Positions 43,291 to 50,844 of a DNA stretch of 64,000 nucleotides are shown here, in pieces. Made by a program: the position numbers and the translations under genes. Within the stretch, counting starts at the first letter, position 1. Each line of letters opens with the position of its first letter. Source of the DNA: Edaphobacter lichenicola (GTDB lineage Bacteria > Acidobacteriota > Terriglobia > Terriglobales > Acidobacteriaceae); NCBI RefSeq assembly GCF_025264645.1, contig NZ_CP073696.1:3100001-3164000 (forward strand), written 5' to 3'. Below the pieces are notes generated by a model, which worked only from the letters and a program-made list of their open reading frames with translations, did no database searches and was not told the DNA's origin.

Positions 43291-43643
43291 TCGTTAGACC
43301 CTGAAATGAGCTCCGGAGCGCCGTCGAGGTCGAGTTGGATCGGCCCCTGCTGCCATGCAGGAACCGATCCGGGGAGAACCAAGGCCGACCGCAGCGACAC
43401 AAAGAGCGAACAACGACCCGCTCCAAAAATTAGTGGCAACACGAACAATTCTTAGCCGTGTTCCGCCCGCCAGGGCGTCCAGGCGACATAAATGGTGATG
43501 TGCGGCGAGATGCTTGGTATGCTTTGTGGGTATCGCTTGTGCTTCCAGCGGGACTCTTCGTTGCATAAGCCATGTACGCACGCGCCGCACTTCGCGGCTT
43601 CAAGTGGACCTCAAGAAAAACTCAATTCAGGATTAACTGCGAT
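43291..43643. other. Intergenic region before the winged-helix/TPR regulator
   Basis: 353 bp. A 63-codon minus-strand frame (43257-43448) ends in a plausible segment but overlaps the MHYT-like gene and has no start site support. The start of the regulator could be at 43572 or 43644. Confidence 0.35.
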
Positions 43644-46058
43644 ATGTCGCTTTTAAACAAAGGCTTAGTCTGCTTTGAAGGGTATGAGGTCGATCGATCC
43701 TGCTGGCAACTCCGATGGCAGGACGAGCAGATCCCGCTGAATCGCAAGACATTCGATCTGCTGCTTTACCTGATCGATCACCGGGCTCAAGTCGTAACCA
43801 AGGATGAGCTGCTGACTGCCCTCTGGCCCGATCAGATTGTGGAGGAGAGCAATCTATCGCAGCATGTATTTTTGCTCCGGAAGGCGCTCTCTCGCCATGA
43901 GTCCCGGCGCAAGATGATCGAGACCATCGCGGGCCGTGGATACCGCTTTGTCGCTTCGGTTGAGATCGCACCGCCGGAGGAGACGCAGAGCCTCGTCTTT
44001 CAAGAGCGCCGTAGCATTACGCGCCTCACCCTCGAAGAACAAATCGACGACCAGATCGACGACCAGATCGACGACCAGATCGAGGCGGAGCCGACCGCAC
44101 TCGAACTCACCAGCCAAACCGAGGTAGCTCCAAAAAAAATCACAGCTCTTAGCCATCGCGTCTTGCTTGCGGCGGGCGTCTTGGTTGTGATCGCCGGCCT
44201 CGGATGGTTTGGCTGGAATCAGTGGCAGCGATGGCTGGATCGTACCGGCGGCCCACCCGTACAAGTCGTTCTCGCGCCTCTGGCCGGAACCACCGGAGAC
44301 ACGATTCTGGATCATACGCTGCTCGACGCGCTCCGGATGGATCTCACGCAGAGCCCCTTTGTCTCGGTTGTTCCATCCACGACGGTCACCACAACCCTTC
44401 GGCAGATGAAGCGCGCAGCCGACGATCCGATGGATGCAGCGACGGCCCGGGAGCTCTGTGAACGGACGAACAGTCAGGTTGTCTTAAATGGCAATCTTGC
44501 ACGCGACGGACAACAATTTCTAGTAATAGAGCAGGCAACGAACTGCGTCGACGGCACCACCCTTGCTGCGGCCAGACGCGAGGTCAACAAGCCGGAAGAC
44601 CTACCCGGAGCCATCGATAAGCTCACCGAGACGCTTCGCCAAAAGCTCGGTGAATCACGGCGAAGCATCGCCAGGTTCAGCATACCCATCGCTGATGCGG
44701 ATACTGCTTCTCTGGAGGCACTCAAAGCCTACAGTCAGGCCAAACGCATGTCGGAACAAGGCAAGCGTGAAGAGTCGGTCGGCTTGCTCAACCAGGCAAT
44801 CGGGTACGATCCGAACTTTGGTTCAGCCTACTACGACCTCGCCATGAACTACAGCAGTATGGGCGACAATGCAGGAGCGCGAAAAGCTCTGGAGAAGGCG
44901 TACTCCTTGCGCGACTCTGTCAGTCCGCTCATGAAAGTCAACATCACGGGACGCTATGAATCGATCGTTACGGGCGATCTTTATGCTGCGGAGAGAAACT
45001 ACCGCACCTGGATTGCCTTGTATCCTCGCACTGCCTCCGCGTGGAACAATCTGTTCATTATTCAGCGCTCGCTTGGCGAACAAGCCGAGTCGGTTGTCTC
45101 TGCCCAGCACGCTTTGGAGCTGAGGGCCAAAAACCTTGGGCTCTACTCCAATCTCGCACAGGCGCAACTCGCATCCGGCGACGCGAAAGCCGCACGCGCC
45201 ACCTGCGAACAGGCGATCGCGCAGGGAGTCGACGGCGATCTCATTCACATGACCCTGTTCTTGATCGCGGTCGCGCAGAGCGACGACGCTTTACTTCAAG
45301 CGCAGCGGGACTGGCATACAAAACATCCCGATAGCCCGTACTTCACCCTCGGAGAAGGAGAGTTGGCTACCGCGGAAGGCCGTTTTACGGAAGCGCGCCG
45401 ATTTATCGATCAGGGGACAGAGATCCTCCGCCATCAAGGCTTCACCGAAGCCGCGACGAGCCTGACGAAGGCCTATGGTGTGAACTTTATCGAGGCGGGC
45501 GACTCTTCAGACGGCCTAGCCCTCTTTCAGTCGGCACCCATCGATCCGGAGACGGGGTCCGAAGTGCTCGGATTGGTCGAGATGGGCAATCAGGGCGAAG
45601 CCCTCAAAATCTTGAACGACGAACTCTCAAAGCGTCCAAAGGACACACTTTGGAGATCCTGGTTTGGTCCAGCCATCCGCGGTGAAATCGCACTCGCCGC
45701 CAACAAACCGCTGGAGGCAGTCTCTGCCTTCGAACCCACACGCACCCTCGATGGACGTTCCAATGAGATGGCAGTACGCCGCGGCAGGGCCTATCTTGCC
45801 AGCGGACAGCCGCTGCTGGCCGAAGCCGAGTTTCGCAAGGCCATTGCGAAGCCCTTCCTGGAGCCGGTCGCTTTGAGCAAGCCGTTCGGTTGGCTCGGGT
45901 TGGCCCGTGCGTTAGCAGCAGAGGGAAAAAGCACGCAGGCCGCCGACGCGTATGAACACTTCCTCACCCTTTGGTCTCGCGCCGATACGCAGGCAGTATT
46001 TCTCAACCAGGCGAAGCAGGAGTTGGCGGCGCTTCATGGCGCCTCGGCTTCGAGATAA
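43644..46058 (+). CDS. ToxR-like membrane regulator: winged helix, TM, TPR repeats
   Basis: 804 aa from the ATG at 43644 (an upstream ATG at 43572 adds 24 residues). Residues 10-105 are an OmpR/PhoB-type winged helix: LNRKTFDLLLYLIDHRAQVVTKDELLTALWP, then the recognition helix VEESNLSQHVFLLRKALSR and the wing ETIAGRGYRF. A flexible linker contains the repeat (QIDD)n at 133-147. One transmembrane helix spans 173-191, and the remaining ~600 residues are periplasmic with a beta region (TTTVTTTLRQM) followed by many TPRs. This layout matches CadC/ToxR-like one-component regulators, which sense outside the membrane and bind DNA inside. Its targets may include the adjoining small genes. Confidence 0.85.
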   Translation: MSLLNKGLVCFEGYEVDRSCWQLRWQDEQIPLNRKTFDLLLYLIDHRAQVVTKDELLTALWPDQIVEESNLSQHVFLLRKALSRHESRRKMIETIAGRGYRFVASVEIAPPEETQSLVFQERRSITRLTLEEQIDDQIDDQIDDQIEAEPTALELTSQTEVAPKKITALSHRVLLAAGVLVVIAGLGWFGWNQWQRWLDRTGGPPVQVVLAPLAGTTGDTILDHTLLDALRMDLTQSPFVSVVPSTTVTTTLRQMKRAADDPMDAATARELCERTNSQVVLNGNLARDGQQFLVIEQATNCVDGTTLAAARREVNKPEDLPGAIDKLTETLRQKLGESRRSIARFSIPIADADTASLEALKAYSQAKRMSEQGKREESVGLLNQAIGYDPNFGSAYYDLAMNYSSMGDNAGARKALEKAYSLRDSVSPLMKVNITGRYESIVTGDLYAAERNYRTWIALYPRTASAWNNLFIIQRSLGEQAESVVSAQHALELRAKNLGLYSNLAQAQLASGDAKAARATCEQAIAQGVDGDLIHMTLFLIAVAQSDDALLQAQRDWHTKHPDSPYFTLGEGELATAEGRFTEARRFIDQGTEILRHQGFTEAATSLTKAYGVNFIEAGDSSDGLALFQSAPIDPETGSEVLGLVEMGNQGEALKILNDELSKRPKDTLWRSWFGPAIRGEIALAANKPLEAVSAFEPTRTLDGRSNEMAVRRGRAYLASGQPLLAEAEFRKAIAKPFLEPVALSKPFGWLGLARALAAEGKSTQAADAYEHFLTLWSRADTQAVFLNQAKQELAALHGASASR
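44040..44084 (+). repeat. In-frame 12-bp tandem repeat
   Basis: The unit GACCAGATCGAC occurs three times (44049-44084, last copy ending in G), preceded by a partial CAAATCGAC. It encodes Gln-Ile-Asp-Asp repeats in the regulator linker. Copy-number change keeps the frame, so the linker length may vary between strains. Confidence 0.85.
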
Positions 46059-46072
46059 ATCGTTGTTCCAGC

Positions 46073-46108
46073 AACCATCGGCTACCTGCATACAGGTACC
46101 CGATGGTT
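46073..46108. terminator. Near-perfect 36-bp palindrome after the regulator gene
   Basis: AACCATCGG (46073-46081) pairs with CCGATGGTT (46100-46108), and TACCTG (46083-46088) with CAGGTA (46093-46098), with one mismatch and a CATA loop. It lies 14 nt after the stop codon and has no U-tract, so it may be a factor-dependent terminator or an operator. Confidence 0.55.
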
Positions 46109-46463
46109 CCTGGGTTGAATGCTGTCGCTCGTTCTATCTTGCGTTCCGATTTTTCCACTCCGATACCGAGTCCGACGCCCGGCGGCCTGCCCTCGCTGAA
46201 GATATTGGCTCCGTTCGCGTCGCGATCAAGACGCTGCTCTCACGCAAGACCCGCCTATCTCAAAGGGAAATAAGACACATAGCCAGTTGAGAGTTAATTG
46301 AGAAATGTTTAAGCCTGATTTGAAGGCGACGAACGACGCCCTGTGAAAGAACAAGGGTGCACACCGATCAGCGGGGTGAGGCACCAGTGGACGAGATGCG
46401 AACCTGCATGCGACACCCGCTGTTTGATCTCACGGGACCCCGCTGCGGTGAGCGTGGAGGACT
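46109..46463. other. Intergenic region before the small-gene group
   Basis: About 355 bp without a supported gene. Just before the next start is GTGGAGGACT, a good ribosome binding site. No repeat family member is seen. Confidence 0.4.
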
Positions 46464-46715
46464 ATGAAACGCATTCGACGGGTCTCCATCGAGGTTGAGC
46501 ACAGTGAGATCACCCTCTACGCGACTTCGTCCTCCAGGGCCCATGCCCACTCCGAGGATCAAAACCCATCGTCCGCTGAGCCCGCAGCGGTCGTGCCAAA
46601 GACCAAGGTGCCTCCCGAGGAGCTGGCAGTCGCTCTCACGGAGGGACGCGTTCACCTCCATCGCAGTGCCGATGGCCATATCACCGTCTGCGCCCGAGAG
46701 GGCTGTGATGACTAA
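46464..46715 (+). CDS. Small hypothetical protein
   Basis: 83 aa, starting with ATG 3 nt after GGAGG. The N-terminus MKRIRRVSIEVEHSEITLYA is basic then beta-like; the middle is Ser/His/Pro-rich and disordered; the end GRVHLHRSADGHITVCAREGCDD has two Cys separated by Ala-Arg-Glu-Gly. No signal peptide. I recognise no family. It lies in a group of small genes downstream of the ToxR-like regulator. Confidence 0.6.
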   Translation: MKRIRRVSIEVEHSEITLYATSSSRAHAHSEDQNPSSAEPAAVVPKTKVPPEELAVALTEGRVHLHRSADGHITVCAREGCDD

Positions 46716-46750
46716 GGCGCGCGATTCCAACCTTACGAAAGAGGACCTCC

Positions 46751-46954
46751 ATGCCGGAAGATCTGCTCTCCATCGCCATTACTTTTGCCATTTTGCTGAT
46801 GATGTTCATCTTTGTGCCGTGCCTGGAAGTGACGGCTCGCGGCTGCAAAAAGATCGGCCGCTCCTTTTCGCCAGCGAGAAATCGAGAGGATTGGCCCGCG
46901 GCATCGTTCTTGAGATCTGCCTCAAAGTCGCCCATAAATCATGACAACTCATGA
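46751..46954 (+). CDS. Small single-helix membrane protein
   Basis: 67 aa with GAGG 7 nt before the ATG. One transmembrane segment (LLSIAITFAILLMMFIFVPCLEV) is followed by a basic, Ser-rich cytosolic tail (RGCKKIGRSFSPARNRED). No family recognised. It ends 43 bp before the next gene, so it is probably co-transcribed with its neighbours. Confidence 0.55.
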   Translation: MPEDLLSIAITFAILLMMFIFVPCLEVTARGCKKIGRSFSPARNREDWPAASFLRSASKSPINHDNS

Positions 46955-46997
46955 CAAACGACAAAAAAAATTACCTCCATCGACAGGGTGCATTCTT

Positions 46998-47711
46998 ATG
47001 AAACGACTTCGTCTCCTCTTCTTTCCGCTCGTCGTGGCTCTCTGCGCCGGCGTAGACGCCGCTCCGGCCGCCTGCCAATCGCTCAACCTCAACACTCCCG
47101 CGGCCGTGCACGAAGGCAATAACCAGGCACTCATCGACAGCTTCGTCGGAGATCACTATTACTTCTTCTACGCGGAGCCAGGCCGGTTCCATATTGCGTG
47201 GACGTGGGGCAACGCAAGCGAGGGTTTCAACGTAGGCGGCAAACCCAGTTTCGCCGCAGCGTTCAACCCCAAAACTCAAGGCTCGGTGATGACCTTCAAA
47301 GAAGGCCCCAACGGAACTACCTATGACGGCACCGTAACGCAGCGAACACGAGTGTTGATTGGGGTGTCACCGGTGAACAGCAAACTGGTTCGCCAGACGA
47401 CTCCCTACAATCTCGTAGTCACTGGCAACGTATCGTTCGCAAACGCCGCTGGCGGCCCTGATCCCATCGTCGGCCTGTACGCGCAAAAGTTACTCTTCCA
47501 GGGAGAGCCGGAGCTTGGTGCGGTTAAATTCCTGACAAACGGCACCATCGTCACCTCGAACGGCGGGGAGGGCAACTGGAAGCTCTTCGACGCGGACAGC
47601 GGAGTGTACTCCGTGACCATCGGCGGCCGACGCATGACGCTGACCCTTCAACGTGGACGGGCGCTCGTCGATACAGCCAGTAAATCAACGGTCTTCGAGT
47701 TGCAGCACTAG
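46998..47711 (+). CDS. Exported hypothetical protein
   Basis: 237 aa from the ATG at 46998 (an upstream ATG in frame at 46941 adds a Lys-rich stretch that would precede the signal). Signal peptide MKRLRLLFFPLVVALCAGVDAAPAACQ. The mature part is beta-strand rich with Tyr/Phe clusters (DHYYFFYAEPGRFHIAWTW), NxT-like motifs and a C-terminal MTLTLQRGRALVDTASKS. Only one Cys, next to the cleavage site, so lipidation is conceivable but not supported by a lipobox. Function unknown; it may be a target of the upstream regulator. Confidence 0.7.
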   Translation: MKRLRLLFFPLVVALCAGVDAAPAACQSLNLNTPAAVHEGNNQALIDSFVGDHYYFFYAEPGRFHIAWTWGNASEGFNVGGKPSFAAAFNPKTQGSVMTFKEGPNGTTYDGTVTQRTRVLIGVSPVNSKLVRQTTPYNLVVTGNVSFANAAGGPDPIVGLYAQKLLFQGEPELGAVKFLTNGTIVTSNGGEGNWKLFDADSGVYSVTIGGRRMTLTLQRGRALVDTASKSTVFELQH

Positions 47712-47712
47712 A

Positions 47713-47842
47713 CCGACGCCGCAGTCGGTGGAAAAGCAACGCTGCAGTTGGTAGAAGCAACGCCGCAGTCGGTGTAGAGTCTCATTCGCTTTTTGTTTGT
47801 CATTCCCGAAGGGAATCTACGTTTGCAGTCTCTACACCATAA
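47713..47842. repeat. Tandem units plus extragenic palindromic repeat, copy B
   Basis: Three tandem ~22-bp units of the type GCAACGCCGCAGTCGGTGGAA (47713-47735, 47736-47756, 47757-47778) run into an element (47757-47842) nearly identical to copy A at 9776-9856, with the same CATTCCCGAAGGGAATC core and the same ACACC-ATAA end. Confidence 0.85.
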
Positions 47843-47993
47843 GGGAAATTGCGATAGGGACCGGAACCCAGCACCGGACAAGGCGTCGTGCGGCGCACAT
47901 CACCCGCCCAGTCCGCTGTAAGCCATATGACAAGGCATCTTGCCGCAGCTTACCTCGAACGTTTTCTTAGAATTGACCTAAGCCAGGGGCCTG

Positions 47994-48218
47994 CTACTGG
48001 GTAAATAGCGCCGTGGACCGTGCCTGCGTCCTCGCAATCGCGGACTTCAGCAGTAATCCCGCCCGAGTCGGAACGCACACGCATATCGATTGACTCGAGC
48101 TAACGCTGCGCCGAGGCTGGGAAGCGCCGATAGCTACGATGACGACAAAGGCGGCGACAAAGAGAGCGAAGCGGCGCATGGAATGATCGTCGGATGGGCG
48201 ATACGGAGGCTGTGTCAT
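47994..48218 (-). CDS. Small exported or single-pass membrane protein
   Basis: 74 aa from the ATG at 48218, which has AGAGGT about 6 nt upstream; the frame is open to 48434 but that part reads through a repeated segment and looks non-coding. After 13 polar residues a hydrophobic helix (RFALFVAAFVVIVAIGA) is followed by a Ser/Arg-rich tail with SICVCVPTRAG. I recognise no family. A second in-frame ATG (MRRFALF) could be the real start, giving a signal-peptide-led 62-aa product. Confidence 0.5.
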   Translation of the reverse strand: MTQPPYRPSDDHSMRRFALFVAAFVVIVAIGASQPRRSVSSSQSICVCVPTRAGLLLKSAIARTQARSTALFTQ

Positions 48219-48258
48219 GGGATGACCTCTGGTGGACAATACGGAGCCCGTGTCATGG
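48203..48258. repeat. Short direct repeat upstream of the small gene
   Basis: ATACGGAGGCTGTGTCATGGGA (from 48203) and ATACGGAGCCCGTGTCATGGGA (from 48239) are two copies 36 bp apart with two mismatches. The second lies just upstream of the ribosome binding site of the small gene. They may be regulator sites or a small duplication. Confidence 0.55.
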
Positions 48259-48472
48259 GAGTTCCGTAGAATGCTCACTTTTTGCGCAAAACCACACAAC
48301 TCTGAGCGAAGCTTCGATTTTCGTTGCCGTAGCTTAGTCTTCCTCTCCCAAGGGCAAACCGTCATCAACTGAAACCCTGTCAAGCCCCAAACCAGCAAAT
48401 CCCCGCGCCAGACAAGGAGATTCGCGTGGCGCATCCCACCCCTCCAATTCGCTATACTTGAAAGAGATAGAA

Positions 48473-48506
48473 AAGAGGCTGCAAGGCGCCCCCCTTGCAG
48501 CCTCTT
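48473..48506. terminator. Strong bidirectional terminator
   Basis: AAGAGGCTGCAAGG (48473-48486) and CCTTGCAGCCTCTT (48493-48506) form a perfect 14-bp stem with a CGCCCC loop, followed by CCTTT and preceded by AGATAGAAA. No annotated gene ends immediately here, so a short RNA or an unseen gene may be served. Confidence 0.8.
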
Positions 48507-48905
48507 CCTTTAAGCCAAAGAATGAACCGATCAGGAGGACACCTCAATCATCATCGGAATCATGTGAAGAACCCGTAAGCCGTTTATCATCTATATTTTG
48601 CGGATAAACCTCCTGAATGCAATATTTTACAAGGGAAGCCAAGCGGCAAATCATTGAAACCAAAGCACATCGGCGCAAGATACCCCCAAGGGGGGAGGGG
48701 GGAGGATAAGAAAGAAGAATGAGACCAGCCCGGACCGCCCGGGACACAGCAACCGACGCACCACGAGCCACCACGTTCGAACCAGCGAAACGCCACCAAA
48801 CGACCATCGAATGACCACAAAAATGCACGAAAAGAACACCCCATTCCACTCAATTTCGCTCAAATGCAACTGCGTTTTACCCCGATGCGTTTTACCATAG
48901 AGAAC
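48507..48905. other. Intergenic region upstream of the CysJ-like gene
   Basis: About 400 bp without a supported gene. A C5-A2-G6 palindrome followed by a second G-run (48683-48705) is G-quadruplex-like. The AT-rich part 48580-48640 and the A-rich start region probably hold the promoter of the reductase gene. Confidence 0.45.
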
Positions 48906-50090
48906 ATGACCGAAGTTGCAGATCAGGTAGACCAGCAAGCCAATCCGTCCGCGGGACACGCGTCGAAGTACACCCGCAACAACCCCTTCCTCTCCACCGT
49001 GACCTACAACCGCCTCCTCACCGGCGAGGGCTCGGAGAAGGAGACCCGCCACGTAGAACTCACCCTCGATGAGGGCATGACCTACACCCCCGGCGACGCC
49101 GTCGGAATCATCCCGGAAAACCGCGCCATCGCCGTGGCCGAGGTCCTCGAAGCCCTCCACTACACCGGCCGCGAGCGCGTCCTCGACCACTACAAAGTCG
49201 AAATCAGCCTCGAAGAGGCACTCCGCACTCGCCTCAGCATCGGCAAGCTCTCCCGCGGCTCCGTAGGCCAGTACGCCAAGCTCGCCCCCACCATCGAGGG
49301 TCTCAAATGCCTCGTCGGCCCCGAAAATAAGGCCCGAGCCGAAGAATACTGCTGGGGTCGCGAGTTCGTCGACCTCGCCACCGACTTCCCCAAGGTCATC
49401 ACCGATCCGCAGCAACTCTTCAACGTCCTCCAGCGCCTCACCCCCCGCATGTACTCCATCGCCTCCAGCCAGGCCATGCACAAGGACAACGTCCAAACCA
49501 CCGTCCGCGTCGTCCGCTACGAGTCCCACGGCCGCGACCGCCAAGGGGTAGCCAGCGGCCACCTCGGAGACCGCGCCGGCGAAGGCACAACGATGCCCAT
49601 CTTCCTCCACTCCAACAACAACTTCCGCCTCCCCGAGGACACCACCATGCCGGTCATCATGATCGGGCCCGGCACCGGTATCGCCCCCTTCCGCGCCTTC
49701 CTCGAAGAGCGCCAGGCCACCGCCCAAAAGGGCGATAACTGGCTCTTCTTCGGCGAACAGCGCGAAGCCATGGACTTTCTTTACAAAGATCAGTTCCAGG
49801 CCATGCACAAAGACGGCGTCCTCACCCGCCTCGACACCGCCTTCTCCCGAGACCAGGCCCGCAAGGTCTACGTCCAGGACCGCATGCAGGAGCGCGCCAA
49901 GGAACTCTACGAGTGGCTCGAACGAGGAGCCTACTTCTACGTCTGCGGCGACGCCACCCGCATGGCCAAAGACGTCGAGACGGCCCTCCTCGATGTCATC
50001 GCCAGAGGCTCAAACGGCACCTTGGACCACGCCGCCGAGTACCTGGCCGCCATGAAGAAGCAAAAGCGCTATCAGCGCGACGTCTACTAG
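48906..50090 (+). CDS. cysJ: Flavodoxin-less CysJ-type reductase (FAD/NADPH domains)
   Basis: 394 aa from the ATG at 48906 (upstream ATGs at 48864 and 48885). It matches the C-terminal FAD- and NADPH-binding part of sulfite reductase flavoprotein: the NPFLSTVTYNRLLTGEGSEKETRHVEL start, RMYSIASS for the FAD phosphate, GVASGHL, the PGTGIAPFRAFLEER loop for NADPH, WLFFGEQ, and the closing KRYQRDVY, which is diagnostic for CysJ. The N-terminal flavodoxin domain of the usual ~600-aa CysJ is absent, so electrons must pass to a separate carrier or directly to a reductase. No cysI gene is in the window. Confidence 0.9.
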   Translation: MTEVADQVDQQANPSAGHASKYTRNNPFLSTVTYNRLLTGEGSEKETRHVELTLDEGMTYTPGDAVGIIPENRAIAVAEVLEALHYTGRERVLDHYKVEISLEEALRTRLSIGKLSRGSVGQYAKLAPTIEGLKCLVGPENKARAEEYCWGREFVDLATDFPKVITDPQQLFNVLQRLTPRMYSIASSQAMHKDNVQTTVRVVRYESHGRDRQGVASGHLGDRAGEGTTMPIFLHSNNNFRLPEDTTMPVIMIGPGTGIAPFRAFLEERQATAQKGDNWLFFGEQREAMDFLYKDQFQAMHKDGVLTRLDTAFSRDQARKVYVQDRMQERAKELYEWLERGAYFYVCGDATRMAKDVETALLDVIARGSNGTLDHAAEYLAAMKKQKRYQRDVY

Positions 50091-50150
50091 ACAACAGCCA
50101 ACCCGCGGGGACGTGGCAGCTTGCACCCAGCTGTCCCGTCCCCTATATTT

Positions 50151-50786
50151 TGAGCAGGCACTCATTTAAAAGAGGCAAGCTTGGCTCGACCCAAAAGCGA
50201 CGACAAACGCAACGCAATTCTCTCCGCAGCCACCCAGATCTTCGCGGAACGCGGTCTCGCAGCTCCCACCTCCGCCATCTCCAATCTCGCCGGCATCGCC
50301 GAAGGTACTCTCTTCACCTACTTCAACAACAAAGACGGGTTGTTGAATGAGCTCTATCGAGAGATCAAGCTCGACCTGGCCGACGCCATGATGTCCGGCT
50401 TTCCTCGCAAAAAAAGCGTCCGCACCAGGCTCCGCTACATCTGGGACCGCTACACGACCTGGGGCGTCAGCCATCCCGACCAGCGAAAGGTACTCTCCCA
50501 ACTTCAACTCTCCGGCAGCCTGACTCTCGAATCAAAGAAAGCAGGCTCCGCTCCCTTCTCCGAAATTGAAGCTATGAGCGAAGAGGCAGTCGAACAGCGT
50601 ATTCTCCGGGACATTCCGCTGGAATTCCTAGCAGCCACCATGGACGCATCCGCGCAAACCACAATATCCTTTATGACATCCCACCCAGCTTCCGCTGAAA
50701 AGTATCAAAGCTTGGGATTCGAAACATTTTGGAAGGGCATCTCAAGAAAGTAAGGCGCGCGTTGCAACTTTTTGAGTGAGTACTCA
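50151..50786 (+). promoter_or_regulatory. Two related TGAG/ACTCA dyads flanking the TetR gene
   Basis: TGAGCAGGCACTCATTTAAA (about 50151-50170) sits before the TetR gene and GAGTGAGTACTCATCCATTAAA (about 50774-50795) before the SDR gene; the latter contains the perfect palindrome TGAGTACTCA (50777-50786). Both are followed by an ATTAAA/TTTAAA tract. They are candidate operators. Confidence 0.7.
50181..50753 (+). CDS. TetR-family regulator (second)
   Basis: 190 aa starting at a TTG (MARPKSDDKR) with AGAGG 6 nt upstream. The HTH is clear: AILSAATQIFAERGLAAPTSAISNLAGIAEGTLFTYFNNKDGLLNELY. The ligand domain is all-helical. A TGAG-N5-ACTCA dyad lies 25 bp upstream (50151-50164), and a related TGAGTACTCA follows the gene upstream of the SDR gene. 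It therefore probably represses itself and the downstream oxidoreductase. Confidence 0.92.
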   Translation: MARPKSDDKRNAILSAATQIFAERGLAAPTSAISNLAGIAEGTLFTYFNNKDGLLNELYREIKLDLADAMMSGFPRKKSVRTRLRYIWDRYTTWGVSHPDQRKVLSQLQLSGSLTLESKKAGSAPFSEIEAMSEEAVEQRILRDIPLEFLAATMDASAQTTISFMTSHPASAEKYQSLGFETFWKGISRK

Positions 50787-50844
50787 TCCATTAAATACAA
50801 AAGGGAATATAGCTTTCCCTGTTAGCAAAATTCGAAGGAGTTTT

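Noticed and set aside
43257..43448. 63-codon minus-strand ORF
   Set aside because: It overlaps the MHYT-like gene, has no ribosome binding site, and only its tail looks protein-like.
48219..48434. N-terminal extension of the small gene ending at 47994
   Set aside because: The extension reads through a direct repeat and is Trp/Arg-rich without a signal; the ATG at 48218 has a good ribosome binding site.
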